Shown: positions 50,325-59,035, counted from the stretch's first letter. The stretch is DNA of 64,000 bases from Collinsella phocaeensis (GCF_900119895.1 NZ_FQLR01000004.1:1-64000); one strand, 5' to 3'. Translations and numbers: made by a program. Notes: generated from the sequence alone by a model not told the origin.

Positions 50325-50870
50325 CTACCCGGTGACCTCATGCTCAAAACTCGCCTTCATGGCGTTTTTGAGCGCTCGGGCGAGGCGCTCGTCGGCGATC
50401 GGGCTCACGCTCTCGTCGAGGGCGGACTCTTGCTCGGGCGTGAGCCCGATCGCCGACGAGCCGCCGCGGCGACCATCCTGGGCGGACCCCGCCGCCGCGG
50501 CGGCCGCGCGCTGGGCGGGAGACTGATACTCGGCGCGCGAGACCTTGATCACGAACCCGTCGATGCTCGCGCCGGCGCGCTCCATGCGGGCGCGCAGGAT
50601 CTCGCGCGCCATCGTGAGCTCGCAGGCCATCGCCTCCGAGTCGGCGTACACGAGCAACTTGTTGGATTCTGGCAGGTAGCGAACGCCGCTCACATGCGCC
50701 GCCTCGCGCGTGCCGGCGACGACGGCGCTCCAGGCGCGGATCACGCGCGCCGACCCCTCGGCGGCGCGCATCTGCTCGCGCCGCTCGGGGGTCGCCGCCG
50801 CGAGGATGCGGGCGCGCTCGGCCGCCATGAAGTCCCCGACGCCGCGCGCCCCGCCGGCCCGGTCGCTCAT
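50325..50870 (-). CDS. dciA: DciA-like protein (DUF721)
   Basis: 181 residues. The core VIRAWSAVVAGTREAAHVSG...NKLLVYADSEAMACELTMAREILRARM is the DUF721 fold found in DciA, the ancestral bacterial loader/operator of DnaB helicase. Ala-rich linker and an acidic C terminus follow. The ATG overlaps the recF stop (ATGA). The dnaA-dnaN-recF-dciA-gyrB order is the same as in mycobacteria, supporting the call. Confidence 0.85.
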   Translation of the reverse strand: MSDRAGGARGVGDFMAAERARILAAATPERREQMRAAEGSARVIRAWSAVVAGTREAAHVSGVRYLPESNKLLVYADSEAMACELTMAREILRARMERAGASIDGFVIKVSRAEYQSPAQRAAAAAAGSAQDGRRGGSSAIGLTPEQESALDESVSPIADERLARALKNAMKASFEHEVTG

Positions 50871-51970
50871 CGATCCCCTCCGATCCGGACGACCCGGGAG
50901 GATTCCAGGGCCCCCTCGTCGAAATACCCAAGGTTCGTCGTGGTTATGACGGTCTGGACCTCGTCGGCGGCGAGCTCCATGATGGCTGCCCTGCGCACCG
51001 CGTCGAGCTCGCTCATCACGTCGTCGAGCAGCAGGAGCGGCGGGCGGCCGAGGATATCGCGCGTGACGCGGACCTCGGCGACCTTCCACGCGAGCACGAG
51101 GCTTCGCTGCTGCCCCTGGCTCGCGAAGGAGCGGGCGGGGCGGCCGTCGACGAGGAATTCGACCTCGTCCCTATGGGGGCCCACGAGCGTCATGCCGCGG
51201 CGCGCCTCCTCTGGGGCGCTGGATGCAAGCGCGGCGCGGAAGAGGTCCGCGATCTGCTCGCGGTCGCGGGGCAATCCGGCGGCGGCGTCCGGCAAGACCG
51301 TCGAGCGGTAGCGGACGTCGACCGTTTCACGTGGAGCGATCGCCGCGTACGCGGCGACGAGGTGCGCCCGCACCCGCTCCAGCAGGGCCGACCGGTGCTG
51401 AAGAACCGCCGATCCGGCGCGGACGAGCGCCTCGTCCCACGCGAACAGGAGATCGCGCGAGGCGCACGGGTCCTTGAGGAGGCTGTTCCGCTGCTCGACG
51501 GCACGCGCGTAGGAGGACACGAGCTGGGCGTATCCGGCGTTGAGCTGGACACCGAAACCGTCGAGCGCCTCGCGGCGCACGCGGGCGCCGCGCTTCACCA
51601 TGTCGAGGTCGTCGGGGCAGAACAGGATGCTCGGGAGCACGCCGCGGATGGACGCGGCTCGGCAGCGCTTCCCGTTGCGCACGAACGAGCGCTTGCCGCC
51701 GTCCACCGCGACCCCCAGCTCGAGCACGCGCCCCTCGCCCTCGAGCGCGAGCTCGAGGGCACATCGGTGCTCCCCATGCCGAACCAGGTCGGCCGGCGAG
51801 GGGCGGCGGAACGAAGCGGCTGAGCAGCAGAGCTGCAGGGCCTCCACGAGATTGGTCTTCCCCGCGGCGTTGGGACCGACGAGCACCGTGGTGCCCGCGG
51901 AGAGCTCCAGGAGGTAGTCGGCGTAGCTGCGGAAGTTGCGCACCGCGAGGGTGCGGGCGGTGATGGACAT
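50867..51970 (-). CDS. recF: DNA replication and repair protein RecF
   Basis: SMC-like ATPase of 367 residues acting in daughter-strand gap repair. Walker A VGPNAAGKTNLVEAL near residue 32, signature SQGQQRSLVLAWKVAEV and Walker B LLLDDVMSELD near the C terminus. Starts 10 nt after dnaN; its stop overlaps dciA. A degenerate parS-like sequence lies inside at 51323-51338. Confidence 0.96.
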   Translation of the reverse strand: MSITARTLAVRNFRSYADYLLELSAGTTVLVGPNAAGKTNLVEALQLCCSAASFRRPSPADLVRHGEHRCALELALEGEGRVLELGVAVDGGKRSFVRNGKRCRAASIRGVLPSILFCPDDLDMVKRGARVRREALDGFGVQLNAGYAQLVSSYARAVEQRNSLLKDPCASRDLLFAWDEALVRAGSAVLQHRSALLERVRAHLVAAYAAIAPRETVDVRYRSTVLPDAAAGLPRDREQIADLFRAALASSAPEEARRGMTLVGPHRDEVEFLVDGRPARSFASQGQQRSLVLAWKVAEVRVTRDILGRPPLLLLDDVMSELDAVRRAAIMELAADEVQTVITTTNLGYFDEGALESSRVVRIGGDR

Positions 51971-51980
51971 GCGAGGGGCG

Positions 51981-53084
51981 CTAGATGCGGACGGGCATGA
52001 CGAGATACAGGTAGTTGATCTTGTCGTAGGACTTGAAGATGCCCGCCTGGCTGTAGGACTGCAGCTCGAGCGTGATCTCCTTCTCGCGGGAGATGGCGTT
52101 CAGGCACCCGAAGATGTAGTGGTAGTTGAACGCGATGACGCCGGACGCGCCCTCGACCTCGACGTCGACGGTCTCGCTCGCGAGGTCCTGGTCGTTGGAG
52201 ATCGCGGAGAGCCCCATGAGGCCCGCCTCAGCGTCGATCTCGAACTTGACCGCCGAGTTCGCCTGCGCGATGACGGCCACGCGCTTGAGCGCCGCGGAGA
52301 ACGCTTCGACGTCGATCTTCACCTTGGTGGCGCAGCTGGCGGGGAGCAGGGCCTTGTAGTTGGGGTACACGCCCTCGATACGGCGAGACACGTAGGTGGT
52401 GTTGCCTGCGACGAACACGACCTGGGTGTCCGTCGACCCGATCATGATCATGCCCTGGCCGCCGGTGATGGACAGCGCGTCGTTGAACGCCTCCGCGGGC
52501 ACGTTGAGCTCGAAGCTCCCCTCGAGCGAGGATGTCTCGACCTGCGTGTCGCACACCGCGAGACGGTAGGAATCCGTCGCGACGAGACGCACGGTGTTGT
52601 TCTCGACCGTCATGTACACGCCGTTGAGGACGGGGCGGTTCTTGTCCGTGGACGTAACGCGCCACACGCGCCCCACCATCTCCGTGAGGATGTTCGCGGG
52701 CAGCTCGACGGAGCTCTCGAGCGCGAAGGCCGGGAACTCCGGGAAGTCGCCCGCATCGAGCGTATTGAGCCTGAACGAGCTCTTCTCGCAGGTGATGGAG
52801 ACCTGGCGCTCGGCGACCTCGAAGGAGACCGGGGCATCGGGGAGGGTCTTGGTGATGTTCGAGAGCATCTTGCACGGGACGACCATCTCGCCCTCTTCCT
52901 CGACGCGGGCGGCGATGCGATGGCGGATGGAGATGGTGTAGTTGGAGGTCTGGAACTCGAGGACCCCGTCGGTGGCGCGGATGAGCACGCCGGACAGGAT
53001 GGGGAGCGTGCTCGCGCTCGCCACGCCCTTCATGACGGTGGCGAGTGCCTCGGAGAGTGCCGGCTGGCTGACGGTGAACCTCAT
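51981..53084 (-). CDS. dnaN: DNA polymerase III beta sliding clamp
   Basis: Ring-shaped processivity clamp, 367 residues in three repeated domains. N terminus MRFTVSQPALSEALATVMKGV, mid NGVYMTVENNTVRLVATDSYRLA, and C-terminal YLVMPVRI (hydrophobic clamp-binding pocket end) are all typical. GAAAGG precedes the ATG. The origin region lies directly upstream. Confidence 0.97.
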   Translation of the reverse strand: MRFTVSQPALSEALATVMKGVASASTLPILSGVLIRATDGVLEFQTSNYTISIRHRIAARVEEEGEMVVPCKMLSNITKTLPDAPVSFEVAERQVSITCEKSSFRLNTLDAGDFPEFPAFALESSVELPANILTEMVGRVWRVTSTDKNRPVLNGVYMTVENNTVRLVATDSYRLAVCDTQVETSSLEGSFELNVPAEAFNDALSITGGQGMIMIGSTDTQVVFVAGNTTYVSRRIEGVYPNYKALLPASCATKVKIDVEAFSAALKRVAVIAQANSAVKFEIDAEAGLMGLSAISNDQDLASETVDVEVEGASGVIAFNYHYIFGCLNAISREKEITLELQSYSQAGIFKSYDKINYLYLVMPVRI

Positions 53085-53094
53085 GTGCGTGCCT

Positions 53095-53320
53095 TTCTTT
53101 CTTATATCTATAGATATATATGAGTAAATAGTAGTAATAAGTCGGTGGACGATGTGGAAAATCGGAATCTGCGCAGGTGGGAGCAGGAAAAGAATCCACG
53201 GTGCCGCTGTGGAACACCGGGGTGCTTTTCAACAGCCCTCAAGCGGCCGTCCAGAGTTCCACTCATGATGCGCGCTTTCCAACTGCTTTTCAAACGAGTT
53301 TCCCGTGGGTTTTCCACATG
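53095..53320. other. Replication origin (oriC), dnaA-dnaN spacer
   Basis: An AT-rich tract at 53097-53140 stands out against the GC-rich background. It ends in five consecutive triplets AAA-TAG-TAG-TAA-TAA (53126-53140), matching DnaA-trio elements. A 12-nt GC-richer spacer follows, then a DnaA box TGTGGAAAA at 53153. More boxes: TGTGGAACA 53208, TTTTCAACA 53226, TTTTCCACA 53310. This is the Bacillus-style basal unwinding layout. Coding strand changes nearby, as expected for an origin. Confidence 0.85.
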
Positions 53321-55108
53321 CTACGAGCGAAGCCGAATGATGTTGCGCAGCTGCTGGATATCTTCGGCGAAGTGCGGGTCCCCCTCCTTGTCCTGAAGCT
53401 TCTTCTCGATGACCTTGAGGCTGTGGAGCACGGTCGTGTGGTCGCGCCCGAACTCCGCCCCCACGGCCTTGAGCGACATCTCGCACATCGTGTTGATGAG
53501 GTAGATGGCGACGTGGCGGGGGAAGGCGACGTTCTTCGTCTGCTTGCGTCCGATGAGGTCCTCGTGGCTGACCTGGTAGAAGTCCTCCACGACCGCCTGC
53601 ACGGTTCCCGGTCGAATCACCTTGTGCTGCGTGTCGAAGTACTCCTCGGCGACCGCGTCGATGTCGGAGCTCGCGAGCGCCGATCCGGCCTGCTCGCGCT
53701 CGGCGGAGAGGCCGGCGCACCGCTCGCAGAAACCCTCGAGCTCGCGGATGTTGTTGCCCGATATCTCGGCCATGTGACGGAGCTGCTCGTCGGTCAGCTC
53801 CCCCACCGTGAACGGGGCGGACCCGAGGATCGACGGCCCGGACGTGCGGGCCTCCTCGGCGCTTCGGCGCGCCCGCTCGTGGTAGTTCTTGAGGATGGTG
53901 TACTTCATCTCGAAGCCGGGTTCCGAGACCAGGCAGAGCATGCCGGCGTTGAAGCGGCTCGTGAGGCGCTCGTCCATGCCGAGCTTCTTGGGCGCGCGGT
54001 CGGACGCGATGGCGAGCTTCTTGCCCGTGCGCATAAACTCGTCCACGAGCTGGAAGAAGAACTCGACGCTCGCCTGCTTGCCCACGATGTTTTGGATGTC
54101 GTCGATGATCAGCACGTCCGCGTCCCGGTACTCGCTCATGATCATCTCGCCGGGCTTGCGCTGGAGCCCCAGGTTGCGCATGTAGTCGTTGAGGTACGAC
54201 TGGCTGTTGGCGTATTTGACGCGCGTTCCGGGGAGCTCGTGCTCGATGTAGTTCTTGATGGCGAAGAGCAGGTGGGTCTTGCCCAGGCCCGAGTTTCCGT
54301 AGATGAACAGGTTCGTGTACTGCCCCGGCTCGTCGGCGAGCGCCGCGAAATACTGCGCGCTGCGGTACGCGTGCATGTTCTCGGCGCCCGAGACGAAGTT
54401 CTCAAAGGTGAATTTAGACATGACGCCCACGGCCGCCCCGGCGCTTTCCGCCGGTTTTTCGGTTGCCTGCTCGATCGCCGCCGGAGCCGCCGGCTCCGCC
54501 TCGCGTCCGATCATCGCCTGGAACGCCTTGGGGGACATGGTGTTGTTGATGCGAACCTGCCGCGCGCCGTCGGGCGCCCCGAGCGGCGCGCGGCCCGGAT
54601 GGGGCGCCGCCTGCCATCCGCTGGCCCCCGTGGCCGGGGGCTCTGCTTCCTGCTGGCCCATCGCCGCCCGCGCCGCCGCCGCGGCTGCGCGTATCTGGGC
54701 GAGGGCGTCCTCGGCCGGCGCTCCCGCCTGCTCCCGTGCGTTCGATGCCGGCGGCATGGAGGCTCCGGGGGCGGCGGTCCGTGCGGCGGCGCCCGACGGG
54801 CGCGTCGCGGGCGCCTGCTCCGGGGTCTGCGGGTTCGACGGCTCGACCGGGCTCGCCGCCGCCCCCTCCGCGACGAGCTCGAGCGCTATCGGTGCGAAGG
54901 CGATCTGCTCCAGGTATCCCTCTATGGTCGCCCGTTGCTTTTCCAGGTAGGTGTGGGCGAATCGGCTCGGCGCCTGGACGGTGAGCGTCTCTTCGGTAAG
55001 GCGTATCGCCTGAGATTGCGACAGCATGTTGATGAGCCGCGCCTCCAGGCCGTCGCGCCGGCAGAAGTCGATGGCGTCATCGAGTAGCATCTGGGCTTCG
55101 TTATCCAT
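53321..55108 (-). CDS. dnaA: Chromosomal replication initiator DnaA
   Basis: 595 residues, longer than the usual 450-500 because domain II (about residues 83-230) is a long Ala/Pro/Gly-rich linker. Domain I is residues 1-80. Domain III: Walker A GNSGLGKT 271-278, Walker B VLIIDD 332-337, sensor region SRFNAGMLC. Domain IV DNA-binding signature GRDHTTVLHSLKVI near residue 565. Flanked on both sides by DnaA-box clusters, allowing autoregulation. Confidence 0.97.
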   Translation of the reverse strand: MDNEAQMLLDDAIDFCRRDGLEARLINMLSQSQAIRLTEETLTVQAPSRFAHTYLEKQRATIEGYLEQIAFAPIALELVAEGAAASPVEPSNPQTPEQAPATRPSGAAARTAAPGASMPPASNAREQAGAPAEDALAQIRAAAAAARAAMGQQEAEPPATGASGWQAAPHPGRAPLGAPDGARQVRINNTMSPKAFQAMIGREAEPAAPAAIEQATEKPAESAGAAVGVMSKFTFENFVSGAENMHAYRSAQYFAALADEPGQYTNLFIYGNSGLGKTHLLFAIKNYIEHELPGTRVKYANSQSYLNDYMRNLGLQRKPGEMIMSEYRDADVLIIDDIQNIVGKQASVEFFFQLVDEFMRTGKKLAIASDRAPKKLGMDERLTSRFNAGMLCLVSEPGFEMKYTILKNYHERARRSAEEARTSGPSILGSAPFTVGELTDEQLRHMAEISGNNIRELEGFCERCAGLSAEREQAGSALASSDIDAVAEEYFDTQHKVIRPGTVQAVVEDFYQVSHEDLIGRKQTKNVAFPRHVAIYLINTMCEMSLKAVGAEFGRDHTTVLHSLKVIEKKLQDKEGDPHFAEDIQQLRNIIRLRS

Positions 55109-55126
55109 CTTGCGTCACTCCCGCCT

Positions 55127-56407
55127 TTACTGTCCTTGCAGCCACATGCTGCCCATATCGGTCAATACGTACTTCTGGCCCTGTTTGATGATGAGCCCGC
55201 TGCGCGCGAGCGTTGCGAGCTCGCGCGACCACGTCGGGTTTGAGGACCCGAGCGCGCAGGTGAGCTCCGTGGGGCCGCAGCTTCCATGCTGCTGGATGTA
55301 TGCGAGCGCAGCCTGGCCCCGCTCGCTTGCATGGTAGGCGCCCGCGGCCTGCGCTCCCGGGGCGCCCGGCGCTCCGGCCTGACCGGGCGCGGTGGGGTAG
55401 CCTCCGCCCATCGGCTGCGGCCAGCCGCCTCCCCACGGCATCGCCTGGGGCTGCTGCCATGCTGCCGGGCTTTGCTGGACGTGCCAGCTTCCCTGGTTCC
55501 AGGGTTGGCCGTATGCGCCGCCCTGGGCCTGCTGTTGAGGCCAGGGGATCTGATTCGTCCACGGCTGTGCCTGCATTCCGCCCATTGCCACCTGTGCCTG
55601 CGCTCCCGCGGGCATCTGCTGCGGGTATGCCATCGGTTGCTGCGGGCCGAGCGCCTGGCCGCCCGCCCATGGATCGGACGGCGCCGCGGGTGCGCCTCCG
55701 CCCCACGTTGCGCTGTCGGCCGTCACCTGGGGCTGAGCCGGCCACGCACTCGGCCCGGCCGGCGTCCATCCCGAGCAGTCGGGCCGAACGGCCGCCCCCC
55801 GGGCATGCGCCCGCTCGATCTCGACCACGCGGGCGGGGTCGAGCGTGACGGTCACGACCGTTCCCGCGCCCATGTTGTCCTCTATGGACACCGCGCCCCC
55901 CATGTGGGTCAGGTAATCCTGGACGATGGGGAAACCCGATCCCGTGCCGCGTATGTAGCGTTTCTGCTCGCGGTCGGCGCTCGTCACGCCGAACTCGAAC
56001 GCGCGCTCCTTGTCCGCAATCCCGGGACCCTGGTCCGCGAAGCGTATGGTGTTTCCCCCGTCGAGGACGGAGATCGTCGGCTCCTGGAAGTCCGCATGGA
56101 TGAAGTTTTCGCAGATCTCGCGGATCACCTGAAGGGAGATGGAGCCTCCCTGCTCCTTCATGCAGCGGTAGACGGTATTGGTGATCTCCTCAAGGAATGT
56201 CCGGACGTCCGACGGCGCGATGACGATGACGCGCGGTGCCGACAGCATGTCGTCGTACACCGCGATGCGGCAAGCGTATGCAGCGGCCCGCCCGCCCGGG
56301 GCCTCTTCCGCCCCCGGGGACTCCGGCCGTTCCGGCCTCCCGGTGAGGTGAGCGTTGTCCGGGGTCGGGTCCCCGGAGTCAACGAAGGGGTAGAAATCAT
56401 CAGACAT
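55127..56407 (-). CDS. GHKL ATPase with low-complexity linker and winged helix
   Basis: 426 residues in three parts. Residues about 60-195 form a histidine-kinase-like ATPase: N-box EICEN (97-101), G1 DQGPGI (125-130), G2 GTGSGF (154-159); no phospho-acceptor His domain or TM segment, so it resembles anti-sigma-factor kinases more than sensor kinases. Residues about 205-355 are Gln/Trp/Pro/Gly/Ala-rich. Residues about 360-426 look like a winged helix (HGSCGPTELTCALG...ELATLARSGLI). It is 18 nt upstream of dnaA on the same strand, next to a DnaA-box cluster. Role unknown; regulation of initiation or of dnaA transcription is the natural guess. ATG 56407 chosen over a longer frame. Confidence 0.75.
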   Translation of the reverse strand: MSDDFYPFVDSGDPTPDNAHLTGRPERPESPGAEEAPGGRAAAYACRIAVYDDMLSAPRVIVIAPSDVRTFLEEITNTVYRCMKEQGGSISLQVIREICENFIHADFQEPTISVLDGGNTIRFADQGPGIADKERAFEFGVTSADREQKRYIRGTGSGFPIVQDYLTHMGGAVSIEDNMGAGTVVTVTLDPARVVEIERAHARGAAVRPDCSGWTPAGPSAWPAQPQVTADSATWGGGAPAAPSDPWAGGQALGPQQPMAYPQQMPAGAQAQVAMGGMQAQPWTNQIPWPQQQAQGGAYGQPWNQGSWHVQQSPAAWQQPQAMPWGGGWPQPMGGGYPTAPGQAGAPGAPGAQAAGAYHASERGQAALAYIQQHGSCGPTELTCALGSSNPTWSRELATLARSGLIIKQGQKYVLTDMGSMWLQGQ

Positions 56408-56433
56408 GGTGCCGCCGCATTCTCTTTGACGTG

Positions 56434-56581
56434 TGTTCCACAAGGATACCAGCTGGCCCGTGGAAACATTCAGCGGGCAGCTGCATTCTTTCAACAACTT
56501 TTCAAAAGATGTTGAAAAGTGAAGAAAAGAACTGAAAAGTTATCAACATCTTCAAGTTTGCCTGTGGAAAAGTCTGTGAAA
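56434..56581. other. Second DnaA-box cluster upstream of the dnaA operon
   Basis: Boxes: TGTTCCACA 56434-56442, TGTTGAAAA 56510-56518, TTATCAACA 56540-56548, TGTGGAAAA 56573-56581, plus near matches such as CTTTCAACA at about 56488. AT-rich relative to surroundings. The whole spacer 56408-56786 (379 nt) holds no gene apart from the rpmH promoter at its right end. Confidence 0.75.
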
Positions 56582-56680
56582 GATGATGAAAAGTAGAGTG
56601 GAGACCTCATCGGTCGTCGGATGTCCATTCGCGAGGTCTGCACAGTTTGGGCGCAGTTGCAACGATTTCATGAGGTTTCG

Positions 56681-56710
56681 TTGACATTCCATGCGGCGAT
56701 TCCCTACAAT
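56681..56710 (+). promoter_or_regulatory. Promoter of rpmH operon
   Basis: -35 TTGACA (56681-56686), 18 nt, -10 TACAAT (56705-56710), about 75 nt upstream of the rpmH ATG. Confidence 0.75.
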
Positions 56711-56786
56711 CTTAAAGCTCACGTGTCTATATCGTGTGCGCATCACGCGTGCGCACAACGCAAAATGCAGCAGGAGGACTACCACC

Positions 56787-56930
56787 ATGAAGCGTACTTA
56801 TCAGCCGAACAAGCGTAAGCGTGCCAAGACCCACGGCTTCCGTGCCCGCATGGCGACCAAGGGCGGCCGCGCCGTTCTCGCTCGTCGTCGCGCCAAGGGC
56901 CGCAAGCGCCTCACCGTCAGCGACAAGTAA
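56787..56930 (+). CDS. rpmH: Ribosomal protein bL34
   Basis: 47 residues, [31 protein letters not shown], the full conserved L34 sequence of the large subunit. GCAGGAGG precedes the ATG at 56787; a longer open frame upstream is not coding. First gene of the rpmH-rnpA-yidD-yidC-jag run. Confidence 0.98.
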   Translation: MKRTYQPNKRKRAKTHGFRARMATKGGRAVLARRRAKGRKRLTVSDK

Positions 56931-56945
56931 ACTCGCGCGTCTCGC

Positions 56946-57287
56946 ATGAGGACGATTAAGTCTCGGCAGGATTTCGAACGCGTATTCACGCAAGGCAGGC
57001 GCTTCAACCATCCGAACATTCGCATGGTCGTGTCCGATTGCATTCACGAAGGCGACCCCGGACGGGTCGCCTTCGTCGCAGCTAAGCGCCTCGGGTGCGC
57101 TCCGCTGCGCAATCGCTCGAAGCGCGTGCTCAGAGAGGTGGCCCGCGCTGTGGGTCTGCCCGCTTCCGGCTGGGATGTCATTCTGCTCGCGACCCCCGCG
57201 ACGGCATCGTCCTCCCCGCAAGAGATGCAAGATGCCCTGGTGCGCCTGTGTGCGCGAGCCGGTATCGAGCGTACGCATGCTGCGTAA
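56946..57287 (+). CDS. rnpA: Ribonuclease P protein component
   Basis: 113 residues. Assists RNase P RNA in tRNA 5' maturation. SRQDFERVFTQGRRF at the N terminus and the RNR signature GCAPLRNRSKRVLREVAR (about 50-67) are present. 15 nt after rpmH; its 3' end overlaps yidD. Confidence 0.95.
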   Translation: MRTIKSRQDFERVFTQGRRFNHPNIRMVVSDCIHEGDPGRVAFVAAKRLGCAPLRNRSKRVLREVARAVGLPASGWDVILLATPATASSSPQEMQDALVRLCARAGIERTHAA

Positions 57288-57510
57288 TCTGTCGCACCTA
57301 CCCCGGCGCCTCGTCGTCGGGGCGGTGCGTTTTTATCAACGCGCCCTGTCGCCGCTGTTTCCGCCTGCATGCATCTATACGCCCAGCTGCTCGCAGTACA
57401 TGATCGAGGCCGTCGCCCGATACGGCGCCCTCCGCGGCATCTGGATCGGGTTGCGCCGTATCGTTCGCTGCAATCCGCTGCACCACGGAGGTTATGACCC
57501 CGTGCCGTAA
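57277..57510 (+). CDS. yidD: Membrane protein insertion efficiency factor YidD
   Basis: 77 residues. The signature CIYTPSCSQYMIEAVARYGALRG...RRIVRCNPLHHGGYDPVP is complete, with three conserved Cys. Amphipathic N terminus (VVGAVRFYQRALSPLFPPA). ATG 57277 lies inside the end of rnpA, the usual overlap for this gene pair. Confidence 0.95.
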   Translation: MLRNLSHLPRRLVVGAVRFYQRALSPLFPPACIYTPSCSQYMIEAVARYGALRGIWIGLRRIVRCNPLHHGGYDPVP

Positions 57511-57541
57511 GGGCACGATTCGTATCGGAGGAAACAACACC

Positions 57542-58318
57542 ATGTGGGATTGGATCGTTAACATCCTGTTCGAAATCCTGAAGCTCATCCAGGGTTTCAC
57601 GGTCGACTGGGGCCTCGCTATCATCATCCTGGTCGTCATCATCCGTCTCCTGCTCACGCCGCTGATGGTCAAGTCGTCCAAGGCTACCGCTCGCATGCAG
57701 GTGCTGCAGCCCAAGCTCATGGAGATCCAGGAGCGCTATGCCGACGATCCTCAGCGCCAGGCCGAGGAGATGCAGAAGTTCTATGCGGAGAATCAGTTCT
57801 CGCCCCTGGGCGGGTGCCTGCCCCTGCTGATCCAGATGCCCATCCTCGTCGCGCTCTTTACGCTGCTCCGCGACCTGCCGCATTATTTCGGCGGCGAGGT
57901 CTCCACCTTCGCCTTCTTTAACATCCTGCCGGATCTTACTGCCACGCCTGGCTCCATGTTCGGCCAAGGTCTTGCCGTCTCCGCGCCTTACATGATTGCC
58001 CTGCTGCTGTTCGGCCTGCTCATGATCATTCCGCAGCTGTACATGTCTCGTAATCAGACGGGTGCTCAGGCGCAGACCATGCGCATGACCTCGGTCATCA
58101 TGACGATCATGATGCTTTGGATGGGCTGGGGCCTGCCCGCGGGCGTTCTCCTGTATTACGACGTATCCTCGACGTGGCAGGTTGTCCAGCAGATCTTCGT
58201 CACCCAGAAGGTTATCGACAAGGCCAAGGCCGAAGAGGAGGAGCGACTCGCGAATGCTCCCATTGAGGTCGATGTGGTTCGCCGTGAGCGCAAGGCGCGT
58301 CCGCACAAGAAGAGCTAG
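57542..58318 (+). CDS. yidC: Membrane protein insertase YidC
   Basis: 258 residues, five TM segments, short Gram-positive type without a periplasmic P1 domain. The groove Arg is in ILVVIIRLLLTPLMVK; GGCLPLLIQMPILVALF and GLPAGVLLYYDVSSTWQVVQQ are family motifs. No lipobox. The C-terminal tail is basic (RRERKARPHKKS). ATG 57542 follows CGGAGG; an earlier ATG is not used. Confidence 0.95.
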   Translation: MWDWIVNILFEILKLIQGFTVDWGLAIIILVVIIRLLLTPLMVKSSKATARMQVLQPKLMEIQERYADDPQRQAEEMQKFYAENQFSPLGGCLPLLIQMPILVALFTLLRDLPHYFGGEVSTFAFFNILPDLTATPGSMFGQGLAVSAPYMIALLLFGLLMIIPQLYMSRNQTGAQAQTMRMTSVIMTIMMLWMGWGLPAGVLLYYDVSSTWQVVQQIFVTQKVIDKAKAEEEERLANAPIEVDVVRRERKARPHKKS

Positions 58319-58374
58319 TCAATACACATACGTGGGATTCGAACTTTGTTTGGTACCTAAGTAATGGAGTTACC

Positions 58375-58929
58375 ATGTCTGAAGAACTCAGCACAGAAGT
58401 CGTAGAGGTATCTGGGGCATACCCGGAGATTGCACGTAAGTACAAAGCTGGCGAGGAGCTGACCGATGAAGAGCTTGATACGGTCGCCGATGTTGCCATA
58501 ACGGTACTTCGAGATTTGCTCGCGTTTTTCGATGCCGCTGATTCCCCTATTGACGAGTATGAAGGCGACGAGGGTGAGCTCATTCTCGATGTTACGGCCC
58601 CGGATCTCGCTGTTCTCATTGGACGTCACGGCCGCACCCTTGAGTCTCTGCAGTCTCTGTTCTCTCTTTTAGTGAGCCGTAGGCTTGGATTCCGCTATCC
58701 CGTCGCTGTCGATGTTGAGGGTTATAAGTCTCGTCGTCACGACAAGGTTATCTCCATGGCACGGTCTGCCGCTTCTCGTGCTGTCCGTCAGCATGGTTCT
58801 GTGAGCCTCCCACCGATGAGTGCGTATGAGCGTCGTCTGGTGCACATTGCTCTGCGTGAGGATGAACGCGTCGATACGCATTCTGAGGGAACCGATCCTG
58901 AGCGTCGTGTCGTGATCGTTGCTCTTTAA
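58375..58929 (+). CDS. jag: Jag/KhpB-type RNA-binding protein (KH + R3H)
   Basis: 184 residues. KH-like domain with LAVLIGRHGRTLESLQSLFSLLVSRR (about 80-105), then an R3H domain with LPPMSAYERRLVHIALRED. N-terminal Jag_N domain is missing; an acidic segment replaces it. Follows yidC by 56 nt. Codon use and GC drop sharply from here on. Ends at a strong terminator. Confidence 0.92.
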   Translation: MSEELSTEVVEVSGAYPEIARKYKAGEELTDEELDTVADVAITVLRDLLAFFDAADSPIDEYEGDEGELILDVTAPDLAVLIGRHGRTLESLQSLFSLLVSRRLGFRYPVAVDVEGYKSRRHDKVISMARSAASRAVRQHGSVSLPPMSAYERRLVHIALREDERVDTHSEGTDPERRVVIVAL

Positions 58930-58948
58930 GCCTCCTTCTATAGTTTCC

Positions 58949-58981
58949 AAAGGGCGCATCCTTGTGATGCGCCCTTTTTTG
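58949..58981 (+). terminator. Rho-independent terminator after jag
   Basis: AAAGGGCGCATC / GATGCGCCCTTT, 12-bp stem with 5-nt loop and T-run; closes the rpmH-jag operon. Confidence 0.9.
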
Positions 58982-59035
58982 TCTCAAGTTCTTGATACAC
59001 TGATTTCAGTCACTCAACATGGAGAAGGGATCCTT

